Positions 16,501-23,515 of a DNA stretch of 33,124 bases are shown one piece after another. The stretch spans positions 1-33,124 of the forward strand of contig JADFNE010000050.1 of NCBI GenBank assembly GCA_022563535.1, given 5' to 3'. Under the pieces are notes generated by a model. The model ran no database searches. It saw only the letters and a list, made by a program, of their open reading frames with translations, and was not told the origin of the DNA. How positions within the stretch are numbered: position 1 is the stretch's first letter; each line of letters begins with the position of its first letter. This DNA comes from Myxococcales bacterium (GTDB taxonomy: Bacteria > Myxococcota_A > UBA9160 > UBA4427). Both the position numbers and the translations under genes were made by a program.

Positions 16501-17307
16501 CTCAGTTTCGACAGAGGCTACGATTCAATCGCCGTTGGCGCGCTCGTCGGCGTCGATTATAAGTGGAATGAGAACCTCTGGATCAGCGGGAGCATGGGCT
16601 ACGGCACGATTGAAATCGATCACGACGGCGGCGCTGACAGCAGCTTCAAAAGTGTTGACCTGGGTATCGCTGTGGGCACCGTCCGCGGACCCTTGAGTGT
16701 TCGAGGTTCCTTCAGTTACAGCCACGGCTTCCACGACATCGACCGGGACGTTGATTTTCGCGCTGCCAGGCTCGAGGGCCAGTACGACAGCGATCGTATC
16801 AGTCTCGCCCTGGGTGCCGGTTATCGTTTCAAGGTCGGTCCGATCGTGATTGAGCCGAACGCCTCGATCGACTATTCGCACGTCGAAGAAGAGGCCGTGA
16901 AGGAGAAGGGCAACGCCGAAATCGCGCTCGATCTCAAGGCTCGCCAGACCGACATTGTCAGCGGGACTGCCGGGTTGCGGTTCAGCGCCAACATCCTGAA
17001 GTATCGCTACGTCGGCGAACTGCTCGAGTGGGCGGATGGTCTGTGGATGCCAAGCGTAACTGCGCAGTGGCGACAGGCCTTTGTCGGTTTCGACCGGAAC
17101 TTCAGCGCCCGGATGCAGGGCGCCCCGTCCGGCGCGGGCAGCTTCAAGTCCAAGGCGAGTGACGCGAGCGGCGGCGTGGAAGTCGGAGCCCACCTCGGCT
17201 TTCAGCCGATGAAATCTGCGAACACGATCGAGTTCGGCTACGACGGTTTCTTTGGCGGCGATGTCACGAACCACTCGGCGAACGTGTCGGTGCGCATTCC
17301 CTTTTAA
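13582..17307 (+). CDS. Autotransporter with 21-residue repeat passenger
   Basis: 1241 residues. The GTG start at 13582 is supported by AAAGGAAAG 8 bases upstream and a signal peptide ending ESALA/DC near residue 29. Residues about 83-680 are a solenoid of 21-residue repeats with consensus [AS]xVxGxIxLGxGxDxLxLxxG. Earlier rungs read xAIVIGxxATITNSGTITG. A linker follows (about 680-900), with an NLDA-type helix region (QLTTALAQLHAESYDAH). The C-terminal autotransporter beta-domain spans about 955-1241, starting at GFMPWAKVIGNFG and ending VSVRIPF with terminal Phe. Known mechanism: Sec export, barrel insertion, then passenger display. The role is probably adhesion or a surface layer (inference); no protease or lipase motif is visible. 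An internal duplication of about 0.75 kb is present. Confidence 0.92.
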   Translation: MSRAVGRAGRLAGIWIALSCAVATESALADCVEDPIVMGERTTVTCTDTSTAYEPSVFETDDIDLTVETSSDTVEAETGDAQAILLNAGSTITNNGDITATIDAGQNAIVIGDDATIINNNSITGDQSAIVIGNNATITNSGTITGGSDAIVFTGTDSTAINTVENLSGGVITTAAGAAIVGSVGTENINLRDGSTVTGDINLFGAADVVTIESGATVNGNIDLGDGDDQLILEDGADTTGNVQAGNGNDTITLRGSSGGGSTLHGDIDLGDSEVPTGAGERNALILEEGSFLDGSVTGGANDDFVDVGTDATIGGDIDLLGGSDELTISSGAMVNGNVSLDGANSTITNDGSITATVSTHNAIEIGDNATITNSGTITGGSDAAGSAIVFTGTDIGAINTVENLSGGLITTDAGAAIVGSVAIEEITLRDGSTVTGDINLMDGADVLTIDRGAVLIGNIDLGPGSDALFFESGAIYTGSITTGSSGDTRDRVILRGGFVGLGSTVNGDIQLGVSDLSQGAGEENLLGLQIGSLLVGNVTGGSADDSIEIGSDAQIMGAISLGNGTNDVLISNRGVLLGNLTAGDGMDTVIITSDALVTGDIDLGAGDDVLELFINSTVDGSIMLGDGEDTLDYDPGVSVTGNINLGNDNDTLLLRPSAVIPSLDAGPGSDTLHLGADPVGAATVGSIDLFDADQFEVLVVGPADFNDAFVWRVSTSSPTVFEDGIVMQTGALLFDGVVELDVEASGFSQQANSVMVFIVGEAVVDSQLKLTGALTLDPTSPDPMDPLQIGASVLVTIQGVLNEGDYTLIRATGGITGSFDEEILPTIVTFSFSTAFVDVGMGVDEFVFTATRIFTYESFARSASERNTGQYLDDARLNADMTFLDGVISPLDLLPANQLTTALAQLHAESYDAHTSNILSWGRVQQQELQQRSMRCERFQYAPLPNVVTEDPCGSGGFMPWAKVIGNFGQNSLSFDRGYDSIAVGALVGVDYKWNENLWISGSMGYGTIEIDHDGGADSSFKSVDLGIAVGTVRGPLSVRGSFSYSHGFHDIDRDVDFRAARLEGQYDSDRISLALGAGYRFKVGPIVIEPNASIDYSHVEEEAVKEKGNAEIALDLKARQTDIVSGTAGLRFSANILKYRYVGELLEWADGLWMPSVTAQWRQAFVGFDRNFSARMQGAPSGAGSFKSKASDASGGVEVGAHLGFQPMKSANTIEFGYDGFFGGDVTNHSANVSVRIPF
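13828..15620 (+). repeat. Array of 63-bp (21-residue) repeats in the autotransporter passenger
   Basis: About 25 units, diverged at DNA level but clear in protein. Examples: ATVNGNIDLGDGDDQLILEDG, ALVTGDIDLGAGDDVLELFIN and STVDGSIMLGDGEDTLDYDPG. Some units carry insertions of up to eight residues. The GDGxDxLxL turns resemble calcium-binding RTX nonapeptides but recur every 21 residues rather than nine. Two neighbouring units (13903 and 13966) still share a near-identical opening at exactly 63 bases offset. Confidence 0.8.
13849..15340 (+). repeat. Tandem segmental duplication of about 0.75 kb within the passenger
   Basis: Copy 1 starts at 13849 (AGCACCATCACGAAC) and copy 2 at 14617 with the same bases. 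Homology runs through AIVFTGTD, INTVENLSGG, GAAIVGSV, LRDGSTVTGDINL and an unusual TGAGE/QGAGE insertion unit in both. The offset changes from 768 to 702 to 714 bases because of small in-frame indels. The copies are diverged, so the event is not recent. Confidence 0.8.
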
Positions 17308-17347
17308 TCGCTTGCCTTGCCCAGAAAATTTGCATGGTGACGTCGAG

Positions 17348-18034
17348 CTATTTCTCGAGGGCTTCTTGCGACACCCAGCCCTGCTTCACGAAGAACAAAC
17401 CGAGATCATCTGCGATTGCATCCGCCATGCGGATCGCATCCTGGGTGACGGGTCCCTTCACTTCGCCCACCACCCCCACAGCCCCCGAAGCTACTGCGAC
17501 TGCCTGGGCCCCCATCCCGACCGGCAGTATGATGCCCGGTTTCTTGCTCCCTTTTGACACTGCGCGGAAGTCGAACAGGAGTTGCTTGTTCGGATTGTCG
17601 GCCCTCGCTCGCAGGACCTGAACTTGAGCCACCATCTCGGTAGACCCGATACCGAAGCCGATGACGTTGCGCGTAAACCGGTTGCCCTTGTCGATGCTGA
17701 CGAACCTGCCCTCGACCATGATCTCATTGGGATTGGGTTTGATGTCGTGTCCAACACGTCTCGCCATGAACCCCATGCTGCGGAGTCGGCTGACGAGTTG
17801 CTCGGCGAGCGCATCCCGCGATTCATGAAAGAGTTCCTGCTGTTCCCTGCGATCGTCGGCCTTGACCTGGGGGAGATCCGAACGAAAGTCGTAGACCAAA
17901 ACTCGCGAGGGTCGCGACATCGTCTCCCCGCTCGTGAACGTTCGCTTTCCCTGCAAGGCTGAAGAGGCACAACCCATCATCAGACTGAGAAAGGCGAGGG
18001 AGATCACAACTCGGACCAGTTCTGGTGATTTCAT
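17348..18034 (-). CDS. DUF4410-type lipoprotein
   Basis: 228 residues. The signal sequence ends in the lipobox SLMMGC with Cys22, so it is a lipoprotein; no Asp follows at +2 (Ala23), which favours outer-membrane sorting. GGAG precedes the ATG by 8 bases. The domain has PSRVLVYDF near the start, then a helix LAEQLVSRLRSMGFMARRV, and EIMVEGRFVSIDKGNRFTRNVIGFGIGSTEM, characteristic of DUF4410. The function of the family is unknown. It is on the same strand and 55 bases downstream of the symporter fusion gene, and convergent with the autotransporter gene. Confidence 0.82.
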   Translation of the reverse strand: MKSPELVRVVISLAFLSLMMGCASSALQGKRTFTSGETMSRPSRVLVYDFRSDLPQVKADDRREQQELFHESRDALAEQLVSRLRSMGFMARRVGHDIKPNPNEIMVEGRFVSIDKGNRFTRNVIGFGIGSTEMVAQVQVLRARADNPNKQLLFDFRAVSKGSKKPGIILPVGMGAQAVAVASGAVGVVGEVKGPVTQDAIRMADAIADDLGLFFVKQGWVSQEALEK

Positions 18035-18056
18035 CGTTTCGACTCCAAAGGGTTGT

Positions 18057-18079
18057 GATCAGCGCGGATCTCGCTGATC
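18057..18079. repeat. Hairpin between the symporter fusion and the DUF4410 gene
   Basis: GATCAGCG at 18057-18064 and CGCTGATC at 18072-18079 form a perfect 8-bp stem with a 7-base loop. It lies just after the stop of the fusion gene on the minus strand and just before the DUF4410 ribosome-binding site. No T-run follows, so it is more likely an mRNA processing or attenuation structure than an intrinsic terminator. Confidence 0.4.
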
Positions 18080-18089
18080 GATTGCAGGA

Positions 18090-20246
18090 TCAATCCACCC
18101 ACCCCAACACATTGCGAATCATACTCCACCGCTTGCCACGTTTATCCGCGGATTTGCCCAGGATCCAGTGGTCGTAGAGTTGTTCGTCGAACGGGCCCGC
18201 CTGGATTACTCCCAGCCACTGGCTGATAATCCCCTCCAACTCAGTGTTGTTCAGTGCCATCGGATAGCCCGTCGGAACCCGGAAGAGAGGACGTATTAGC
18301 ACCCTGCTGAAATTAGGATAGAGCAGCGTCCATGCCGAGCCGGACTCCGCCGCCCACACCATGCCGTCTGCTTCTTTACCGCCCGATTCCAGGTACTCGC
18401 GCAGCGACCCTAAAGTGGTGAATTCGGCGCCGGGAAGTAGCGTCGACGCAATCATGCTGGCGTCGTCTGAGCGTGCCGTCGCCAAGGTGATGCCCGTGAA
18501 ATCATGTCTATCCATCATGCGAGAGATTTCTTCCCGGCGATGGTCGGGCACAATCAATGCGGCGGTGACTGTAGAGATCGACCTGGAGAATCTCATCTGA
18601 GTGAGTCGCGAGGGGAACATCGTAATGCCCGACATCGCAATATCAAAATCGCCGCGGTCCAGTTGTTCGCTGAGCGTTGCAAACGTGAAGGGAACGAATT
18701 CGAGCTGGCATTGGAATTGCCGTGCGAGATGGTTAGCCATGTCGATGTCGTAGCCCACCAGCTCGTCCCGAGCATTGAAGAAACTATAGGGGAGATTGTC
18801 CGGGTGATATCCAACCCTCAGCACCCCCCCGTTCGTGATGCGTTGCAATGACGATTCGGTTCCGTCTAATGGAGGTGGGACTACGCGATGGACGACCGCT
18901 GGGTAAGGGTCCGTTGCGCCATGCATGTTTTGAATTATCTGGTCCCGGGTGTACTCGGTGTCGAGTGAACTGGCGAGATAAGTTCGGGTGCCGATTGTCG
19001 CCACCGTGAAGATCCCAGCGATGAGCAACAGGGACCGTATCAGCTGTGGGGTACGGAGACGGAGATTGCCGCTGAGCGCGCAGGCCGTGAGGACCGAAAC
19101 AAAGAAGATATGGATGGCACCCAGCAGATCACCCAGCCGACCGGTGACGACGCCCGATGCGATAAATAGCTGAATCATGTCGGCGGGAAGCCGGAACATA
19201 TCCAGGAGGAAGGGGATGGCGACCATGGGGCTGCCGAAGAGGCTGAAAAGCCCGGCGCCGAGGAAGCTCGGGTACTGGCTCAGCCGCAGTGGCTCATCCA
19301 CGAACCAGGCCGTGAAGGGGATGAAGAGCAACGCCAGGAGCTTGCCAGCATGCGGAAAAGGATAGGCGAGCGGTGTGACGGCGCGAACGTACGTAGACGC
19401 ATCGTCCGGCTCCCGGAGGCGCTGTTTGAACAGCTCTTCGGCGCTACTGGCCAGCATGGGCAGAACGATGAAGACTTTCGCAGTAATGAATGCAGTCAGC
19501 ACTGCGGTCCGAGAAGCCCTGAACAGCTCGCCATATGAAAACGGAGTCAGCGCAGCGAGCAGCACCAGAAGTACCCCATATGCCAGTACCAGCGCGGCCA
19601 CGGTATTGATGACGAGATAAGCCTCTAGCCGGTTCAACTCATCCAGATGAATCGTACCCGCGAGGCTGGCGACAATGGCGAATACGCCCAGAGGCGTAAG
19701 TCTTACTAGCTGGCGATTGATGGTGGCGAGGGCATCGGTCAGGAAGTCGAGCTGCTTTAGTGCTTCTCCCTTTTCCTCGAGTGCCATGATGGCAAGCCCG
19801 ATCGCCGTACAAAAGAGAACTACTGCTGGGACGACATTGTTTGCCAGCGCATAGAACGGGTTGGACGGGATGAATAGCCGCACGAAGTCAATGGTCGCGG
19901 CTTCCTCGAGTTGACTCGAGCTGAAGAAAGACGCCGATAGCCGTTCCGGGAGCATCTGGGACAGCAACGTAATGGTGCCGAGGGCGAGGAGCAGAGAGAG
20001 CAACAGAAACCCGCCGGCGTAGACCCCAAACCGCTTGCCCTCGCTGGGCGACAGGCGCCCAATGTTCGCAACGAGGGCGATCGTAATGTACGGGAGTACC
20101 GTCATCTGAAGCAGCGCGATATATGCTTCCCCAACGACGGACAGCGCGGCGGCGTACTCTCCGAGAAAGAGTCCGCACGCCACGCCCAACACGAGTCCCG
20201 CCAGGATCAAGTTCGAGAGGCTGATTCGTTTCAATTGAGATTTCAT
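18090..20246 (-). CDS. Fusion of a dicarboxylate/amino-acid:cation symporter-like domain with a periplasmic solute-binding domain
   Basis: 718 residues. Residues 10-392 carry the DAACS (SDF/GltPh-like) layout: early helices, PSNPFYALANNVVPAVVLFC, LTPLGVFAIVAS, two hairpin-like regions and a last helix near 371-392. An additional hydrophobic helix (402-426) follows. Residues about 465-700 form an SBP_bac_3-type amino-acid-binding domain: GVLRVGYHPDNLPYSFFN, VGYDIDMANHLA, FDIAMSGITMFPSR with Arg547 where the family binds the ligand carboxylate, and ADGMVWAAESG with Glu634 near the usual Asp. The extra helix would put this domain in the periplasm. The usual DAACS transport motifs (serine-rich HP1, NMDGT, HP2 GIPGGG) are replaced. 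There is no clear Shine-Dalgarno before the ATG. Function: binding-protein-dependent uptake or sensing (inference). Confidence 0.85.
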   Translation of the reverse strand: MKSQLKRISLSNLILAGLVLGVACGLFLGEYAAALSVVGEAYIALLQMTVLPYITIALVANIGRLSPSEGKRFGVYAGGFLLLSLLLALGTITLLSQMLPERLSASFFSSSQLEEAATIDFVRLFIPSNPFYALANNVVPAVVLFCTAIGLAIMALEEKGEALKQLDFLTDALATINRQLVRLTPLGVFAIVASLAGTIHLDELNRLEAYLVINTVAALVLAYGVLLVLLAALTPFSYGELFRASRTAVLTAFITAKVFIVLPMLASSAEELFKQRLREPDDASTYVRAVTPLAYPFPHAGKLLALLFIPFTAWFVDEPLRLSQYPSFLGAGLFSLFGSPMVAIPFLLDMFRLPADMIQLFIASGVVTGRLGDLLGAIHIFFVSVLTACALSGNLRLRTPQLIRSLLLIAGIFTVATIGTRTYLASSLDTEYTRDQIIQNMHGATDPYPAVVHRVVPPPLDGTESSLQRITNGGVLRVGYHPDNLPYSFFNARDELVGYDIDMANHLARQFQCQLEFVPFTFATLSEQLDRGDFDIAMSGITMFPSRLTQMRFSRSISTVTAALIVPDHRREEISRMMDRHDFTGITLATARSDDASMIASTLLPGAEFTTLGSLREYLESGGKEADGMVWAAESGSAWTLLYPNFSRVLIRPLFRVPTGYPMALNNTELEGIISQWLGVIQAGPFDEQLYDHWILGKSADKRGKRWSMIRNVLGWVD

Positions 20247-20278
20247 CTATCGAAAACGATTGATGTTACTTGGTGCTC

Positions 20279-20791
20279 TCAGTTGACGGAGTAATCACGT
20301 CCCTCGAGACAGGTCTTCCGCGCACGATCATAGGTGGAGCGCTGCTCTGCAATCTTGGCTTGATGTGCGGCGGCAGTAGCGGCCGCTTGATTGTCGAGCT
20401 GCTTCTGAGCCGCTTGTTGATCGCGCTGCGCATCTACTTTTTGCCGCCGGCCGCGGATCCCGCCTGCAGCAGCACCGACCGCAGCGCCTTTGCCGGCATC
20501 ACCCAGAATTGCGCCCACCGCTGCCCCACCGAGAGCCCCGCGCGCTGCCCCACGAACCGCGCCGCCCTGCTTGGACGGTGGTGTCGCGGCGGCGACTTGC
20601 GGAGTTGCATCGGGGGCCTTGGGTGGATTCATCGGGTCGAAGCCGGTCTGCCCGACGGCCCATTTGTGGCACTCGTATTTGTCTTTGTCCTGCTGTTCGG
20701 CGCTTTGGCCCTTTTTGGGATACAGAAATTCTTCGGCTAGAGATGTTTGGGACCATAAGAGTATTACGACCAGGATGCTGATGATTCGCAT
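20279..20791 (-). CDS. Glycine-zipper exported protein (YMGG-like)
   Basis: 170 residues. The signal peptide ends TSLA/EE (residues 1-19) and GGAGG lies 8 bases before the ATG. A Pro-rich region (54-72) leads into a glycine-zipper segment (about 76-113: GGAVRGAARGALGG, GAILGDAGKGAAVGAAAGG) that can insert into or span a membrane as paired helices. It is followed by a basic GRRQK and a Gln/Ala-rich coiled stretch. Two cysteines (Cys41 and one near the C-terminus, KTCLEG) could pair. Such proteins are often outer-membrane or periplasmic structural proteins; the exact role is unknown. It lies 32 bases upstream of the symporter fusion gene and is probably co-transcribed. Confidence 0.75.
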   Translation of the reverse strand: MRIISILVVILLWSQTSLAEEFLYPKKGQSAEQQDKDKYECHKWAVGQTGFDPMNPPKAPDATPQVAAATPPSKQGGAVRGAARGALGGAAVGAILGDAGKGAAVGAAAGGIRGRRQKVDAQRDQQAAQKQLDNQAAATAAAHQAKIAEQRSTYDRARKTCLEGRDYSVN

Positions 20792-20965
20792 GGGGGGAAC
20801 CTCCGTGTATTAGAACATGGAAAACCAAAGAACATGTTACATGAAAAATCTCGTTGAGGGCCTCAGAATGCGAACGTGAGCCGGGCTCCGCCGTAGCCGG
20901 CAGCGTGTCAGCATTCGCTTGCTACAGGGAATGACGCATTGAGTCTAGGGGCAGACTGTGACCGC

Positions 20966-21742
20966 CTACCTGGCCAGCTCCGACAGGCTCACTTTTTTCG
21001 CGCCCTCGCTGGCTTTCTGATCGAATTGAGATGGGTCGTGGGCGAACTGCACGTTCCATTGGTCGATTGAGGCCCGAACTGTGAGGCCGCCGGGCTCGGA
21101 CTTGTAGTGGATCACCAGTCGACGAGGTAGCGGTTGCTCGCCGGCATCGATCCAGATCTGCCAGTCCACATCTTCATTGCGAAACGCAAGATGATGGCAA
21201 CGTGCAGAGCCGAGCTTTACCTCGCCGACATACCGCGCAGATTCGATCCGTGGCCGCAATACGCGCCAGAGATTGCTGTAGACCAGATTCGCGAGCGGGG
21301 GCCGCACTCCGAGTTCCATGATGAGCAGATCGATGACATCATCGAGACTTCCGGGAGAATCAATTTCTGCAAATTCAGCTCCAGAATTGCGCGATGCGGC
21401 CACCTTCCTGGCGTTGGCGGTGAAGAGCAACGAATCGCCGGAGTTGTGCTCGATTTCCACTCGGATTCGATCGGGTCGGCGCACATAAAAGTTCCGTACC
21501 GAACCATGCTCGATCACCTGGCCAGACGCATCAATGCGGTCCTCCAGCATTGTGGCGCGAAAGTGATAGCTCTCGAGTTTGGCGATGAACTCGGCGCTTC
21601 GCTTCATTTCCGCGAGTGCTCGGGTATTGATTTTGCCCGGTTCTTCCGCCGAGGCCGTGCTACCGAGCGACATCAGCATGTAACCAAGGATCGGGATCCA
21701 TACTCTCCACTTAACGACGCTCACCGCCATCTCTCTACTCAT
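20966..21742 (-). CDS. DUF2092-like exported protein
   Basis: 258 residues from the ATG at 21742, chosen because it overlaps the stop of the upstream gene as ATGA (21739-21742). The signal peptide ends SLGSTASA/EE near residue 32. The mature part has MKRSAEFIAKLESYHFRATM, then VRNFYVRRPDRIRVEIE and a C-terminal beta-rich half with DWQIWIDAGEQPLPRRLVIHYK. This arrangement matches DUF2092 and resembles the LolA/LolB-like half-barrel fold that binds lipoprotein acyl chains. Lipid or lipoprotein binding in the periplasm is inference. The 174 bases downstream hold no gene, only short imperfect repeats such as two GAACATG copies. Confidence 0.75.
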   Translation of the reverse strand: MSREMAVSVVKWRVWIPILGYMLMSLGSTASAEEPGKINTRALAEMKRSAEFIAKLESYHFRATMLEDRIDASGQVIEHGSVRNFYVRRPDRIRVEIEHNSGDSLLFTANARKVAASRNSGAEFAEIDSPGSLDDVIDLLIMELGVRPPLANLVYSNLWRVLRPRIESARYVGEVKLGSARCHHLAFRNEDVDWQIWIDAGEQPLPRRLVIHYKSEPGGLTVRASIDQWNVQFAHDPSQFDQKASEGAKKVSLSELAR

Positions 21743-22083
21743 TGAACACACGAGCGGATGTAGTCCATGACCAGTTCATCGGCAGCACGCATGCTGACCC
21801 GCATCCCCTGATCACAGGTGTCGTCGAGATCCTCGCTCAGTCGGCGAAGAGAGCGTTCCATGCAGCGCGCAATTCGATTGCGGTTGATATTCCAGCTCTT
21901 GGCTTTACCCGAATTGAGCTTGCGATCCACGTCGTCGAGAAGCGCGTTGTAGCGTTCATCGTCATAGAGTTCGGTCCACTCGCGACACCCCAGGGCCGAC
22001 ACCTGGGCGGGAAGTGCAAATACGCTTAGCGCTGCCACCAGCATCGCGAACACAAGCACCGGTCTTGTCTCCATCATGAGCAT
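21739..22083 (-). CDS. Small exported four-cysteine protein, unknown
   Basis: 114 residues from the ATG at 22083, supported by AAAGGAG 8 bases upstream; longer versions would begin in low-quality sequence. The signal peptide runs to about ALPAQVSA/LG (residue 31). The mature part of about 83 residues is helical and charged, with four cysteines (LGCREW, ARCMER, DTCDQG, RSCVQ), suggesting two disulphides. No family is recognised. Its stop overlaps the start of the DUF2092-like gene by four bases, so the two are translated together. Confidence 0.65.
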   Translation of the reverse strand: MLMMETRPVLVFAMLVAALSVFALPAQVSALGCREWTELYDDERYNALLDDVDRKLNSGKAKSWNINRNRIARCMERSLRRLSEDLDDTCDQGMRVSMRAADELVMDYIRSCVQ

Positions 22084-22361
22084 CTCGGCGGCTCCTTTCG
22101 CATTGTGTCCCGGGGAGTGGATAGCGCAGATAGAGCAACCAGCCGCTGAACCTGGGCCAGCCGGTGGTTTGGCCGTATCGGCACCCCTGCAGCTCACAGT
22201 AGCCTACATGGCAACGGTGAACGACAATGGGCCAACCGATCTGCGGATGGACCGGTTCCAAATTTCGCTCGTCTTCGGCTGGCATCCGCTCATCGAGGGC
22301 ATGAAGCGGCTCGAGGATTAGTCCACACCCGTCTTCAACTTTTTTTAAAGCACAAGCTCGC
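22084..22361. other. 278-base gap with no confident gene
   Basis: The minus-strand frames here are unlikely to be coding. A 37-codon plus-strand ORF (22207-22320, starting MATVNDNGPTDL) has no Shine-Dalgarno and no recognised product. Near 22341-22348 there is a T7AAA tract just beyond the stop of the beta-barrel gene. A GGCCA/TGGCC short stem occurs around 22155-22175. The promoter of the operon starting at 22083 must lie in or before this gap, but no clear box pair is seen. Confidence 0.4.
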
Positions 22362-23270
22362 TCAGAAGTTGGAGCTGAGCCCAACGGCCAGGTAGACCGA
22401 AGGATCCTGGTCGGCCTTGGCTTTGAACCCGCCATCGCCCTCGACTTCATACTTACCGCGAAAGTTCGACCCGACAGACAACGAAACACGCGCCGCTTCG
22501 GCGACCTCGTAGCTTGCGGTGATGTCGAAGCGGATGTCCTGAATTTGGACGTCACCGTCGCCAAGCGCGGTATCGACGTGGTACTGCTGCCCTTCGAGAT
22601 GGAGGCCCGGTACGATGAGGATCGAGCTATTTACCCACGGTTGCCAGGTGATGGTGGCGGAGCGCGGTAGCAGTACGTCGACGCGAAGTTGGTCGGAAGA
22701 GACCCAGGTAAAGCCTGCCACCGGGATCACGCTGAGCTTGTCGAAGTCTTCGCGAACTGCGGCGCCCAGTTTGAAGAACAGCTTGTCGCTCCACTGATAG
22801 GTTCCGACCGCGGTGCCCTGGTACTGGATATCGTCCCCGGTGAGAGATTCGTCGAGGTCGGAGAAGATGCCCGGACGAAACGTTGCCGAGAGCAGGATTC
22901 GATCGCTGAGGAACCAGTTGACACCCAGCTCCAATGCGATCTCGTGGAGGCTCACGTCGAGGTTTGAGCGGTCGAAGGCGTAATTGCGCAGACTGAAGTT
23001 GAAGGCCGTGACGATCGCGACGTCCTCGTTTACCCCGAAAACCGTGCCTAAACGGGTCTTTACCTTTATCAAATCGGTCGAGATGCTGGAATCTTCGACG
23101 CCGATGTCGGGCTGATAGGCGAGGTTGAGTATGAATTCTGGAGCGGGCTGAGTGGCGCCCATCAAGAACTTGCCGTGGGTACGAGCGAAATCGCTTTGCG
23201 CCTCTGCCGCGACAGCGAATAGAAGAGCAGTTAGACCGCAAGACACAAATACGAGTAGTTTGAATGTCAT
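22362..23270 (-). CDS. Outer-membrane beta-barrel protein, unknown function
   Basis: 302 residues from the ATG at 23270; an upstream start at 23318 would add a polar stretch before the signal peptide and is less likely. Signal peptide ends AAEA/QSDF near residue 24. The mature sequence is rich in amphipathic strands (FILNLAYQPDIGV, TRLGTVFGVNEDVAIVTAFNFSLRNYAF, NWFLSDRILLSATFRPGIF) and ends AVGLSSNF with the barrel-type Phe. About 12-14 strands would fit. It resembles DUF6268/transporter-like barrels in general style, but I do not assign a family. It is divergent from the M48 protease gene. Confidence 0.72.
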   Translation of the reverse strand: MTFKLLVFVSCGLTALLFAVAAEAQSDFARTHGKFLMGATQPAPEFILNLAYQPDIGVEDSSISTDLIKVKTRLGTVFGVNEDVAIVTAFNFSLRNYAFDRSNLDVSLHEIALELGVNWFLSDRILLSATFRPGIFSDLDESLTGDDIQYQGTAVGTYQWSDKLFFKLGAAVREDFDKLSVIPVAGFTWVSSDQLRVDVLLPRSATITWQPWVNSSILIVPGLHLEGQQYHVDTALGDGDVQIQDIRFDITASYEVAEAARVSLSVGSNFRGKYEVEGDGGFKAKADQDPSVYLAVGLSSNF

Positions 23271-23515
23271 TCGGAACCCCCCATTTATGGAGGCAAAACC
23301 TGACACGTTTGAGTCCACAAACCAACCCTAGGCTTTTCAATGTTGCCCATATCGTGAGCAACCTGGCGTATCGGTCTTGCGGAATTTTCATACCACTGGA
23401 TTGAACTGGCGCGTCGCGAATCCGTGTGCCTCGGGCTATCGTCCTCGCTCCGTTGTATGGGGCTTGCGCATTGGAGCCCAACGACGCAGTCAGTGGGTAG
23501 ACCAAAGGAGCAAAA
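23271..23515. other. 245-base divergent intergenic region
   Basis: Region between the beta-barrel gene (minus) and the M48 protease gene (plus). It must hold both promoters. GTTGC and GCAAC are inverted around an 11-base spacer near 23341-23361. No consensus -35/-10 pair stands out. The plus-strand gene has a strong AAAGGAG site at 23504-23510. Confidence 0.4.

Noticed and set aside
13582-17307. CRISPR-like or satellite DNA reading of the repeats
   Set aside because: The repeats are in frame, diverged, and inside one long coding sequence with signal peptide and barrel; they are protein repeats.
22207-22320. 37-codon plus-strand ORF in the 278-base gap
   Set aside because: No ribosome-binding site, no promoter and no recognised product; kept only as a note in the gap entry.
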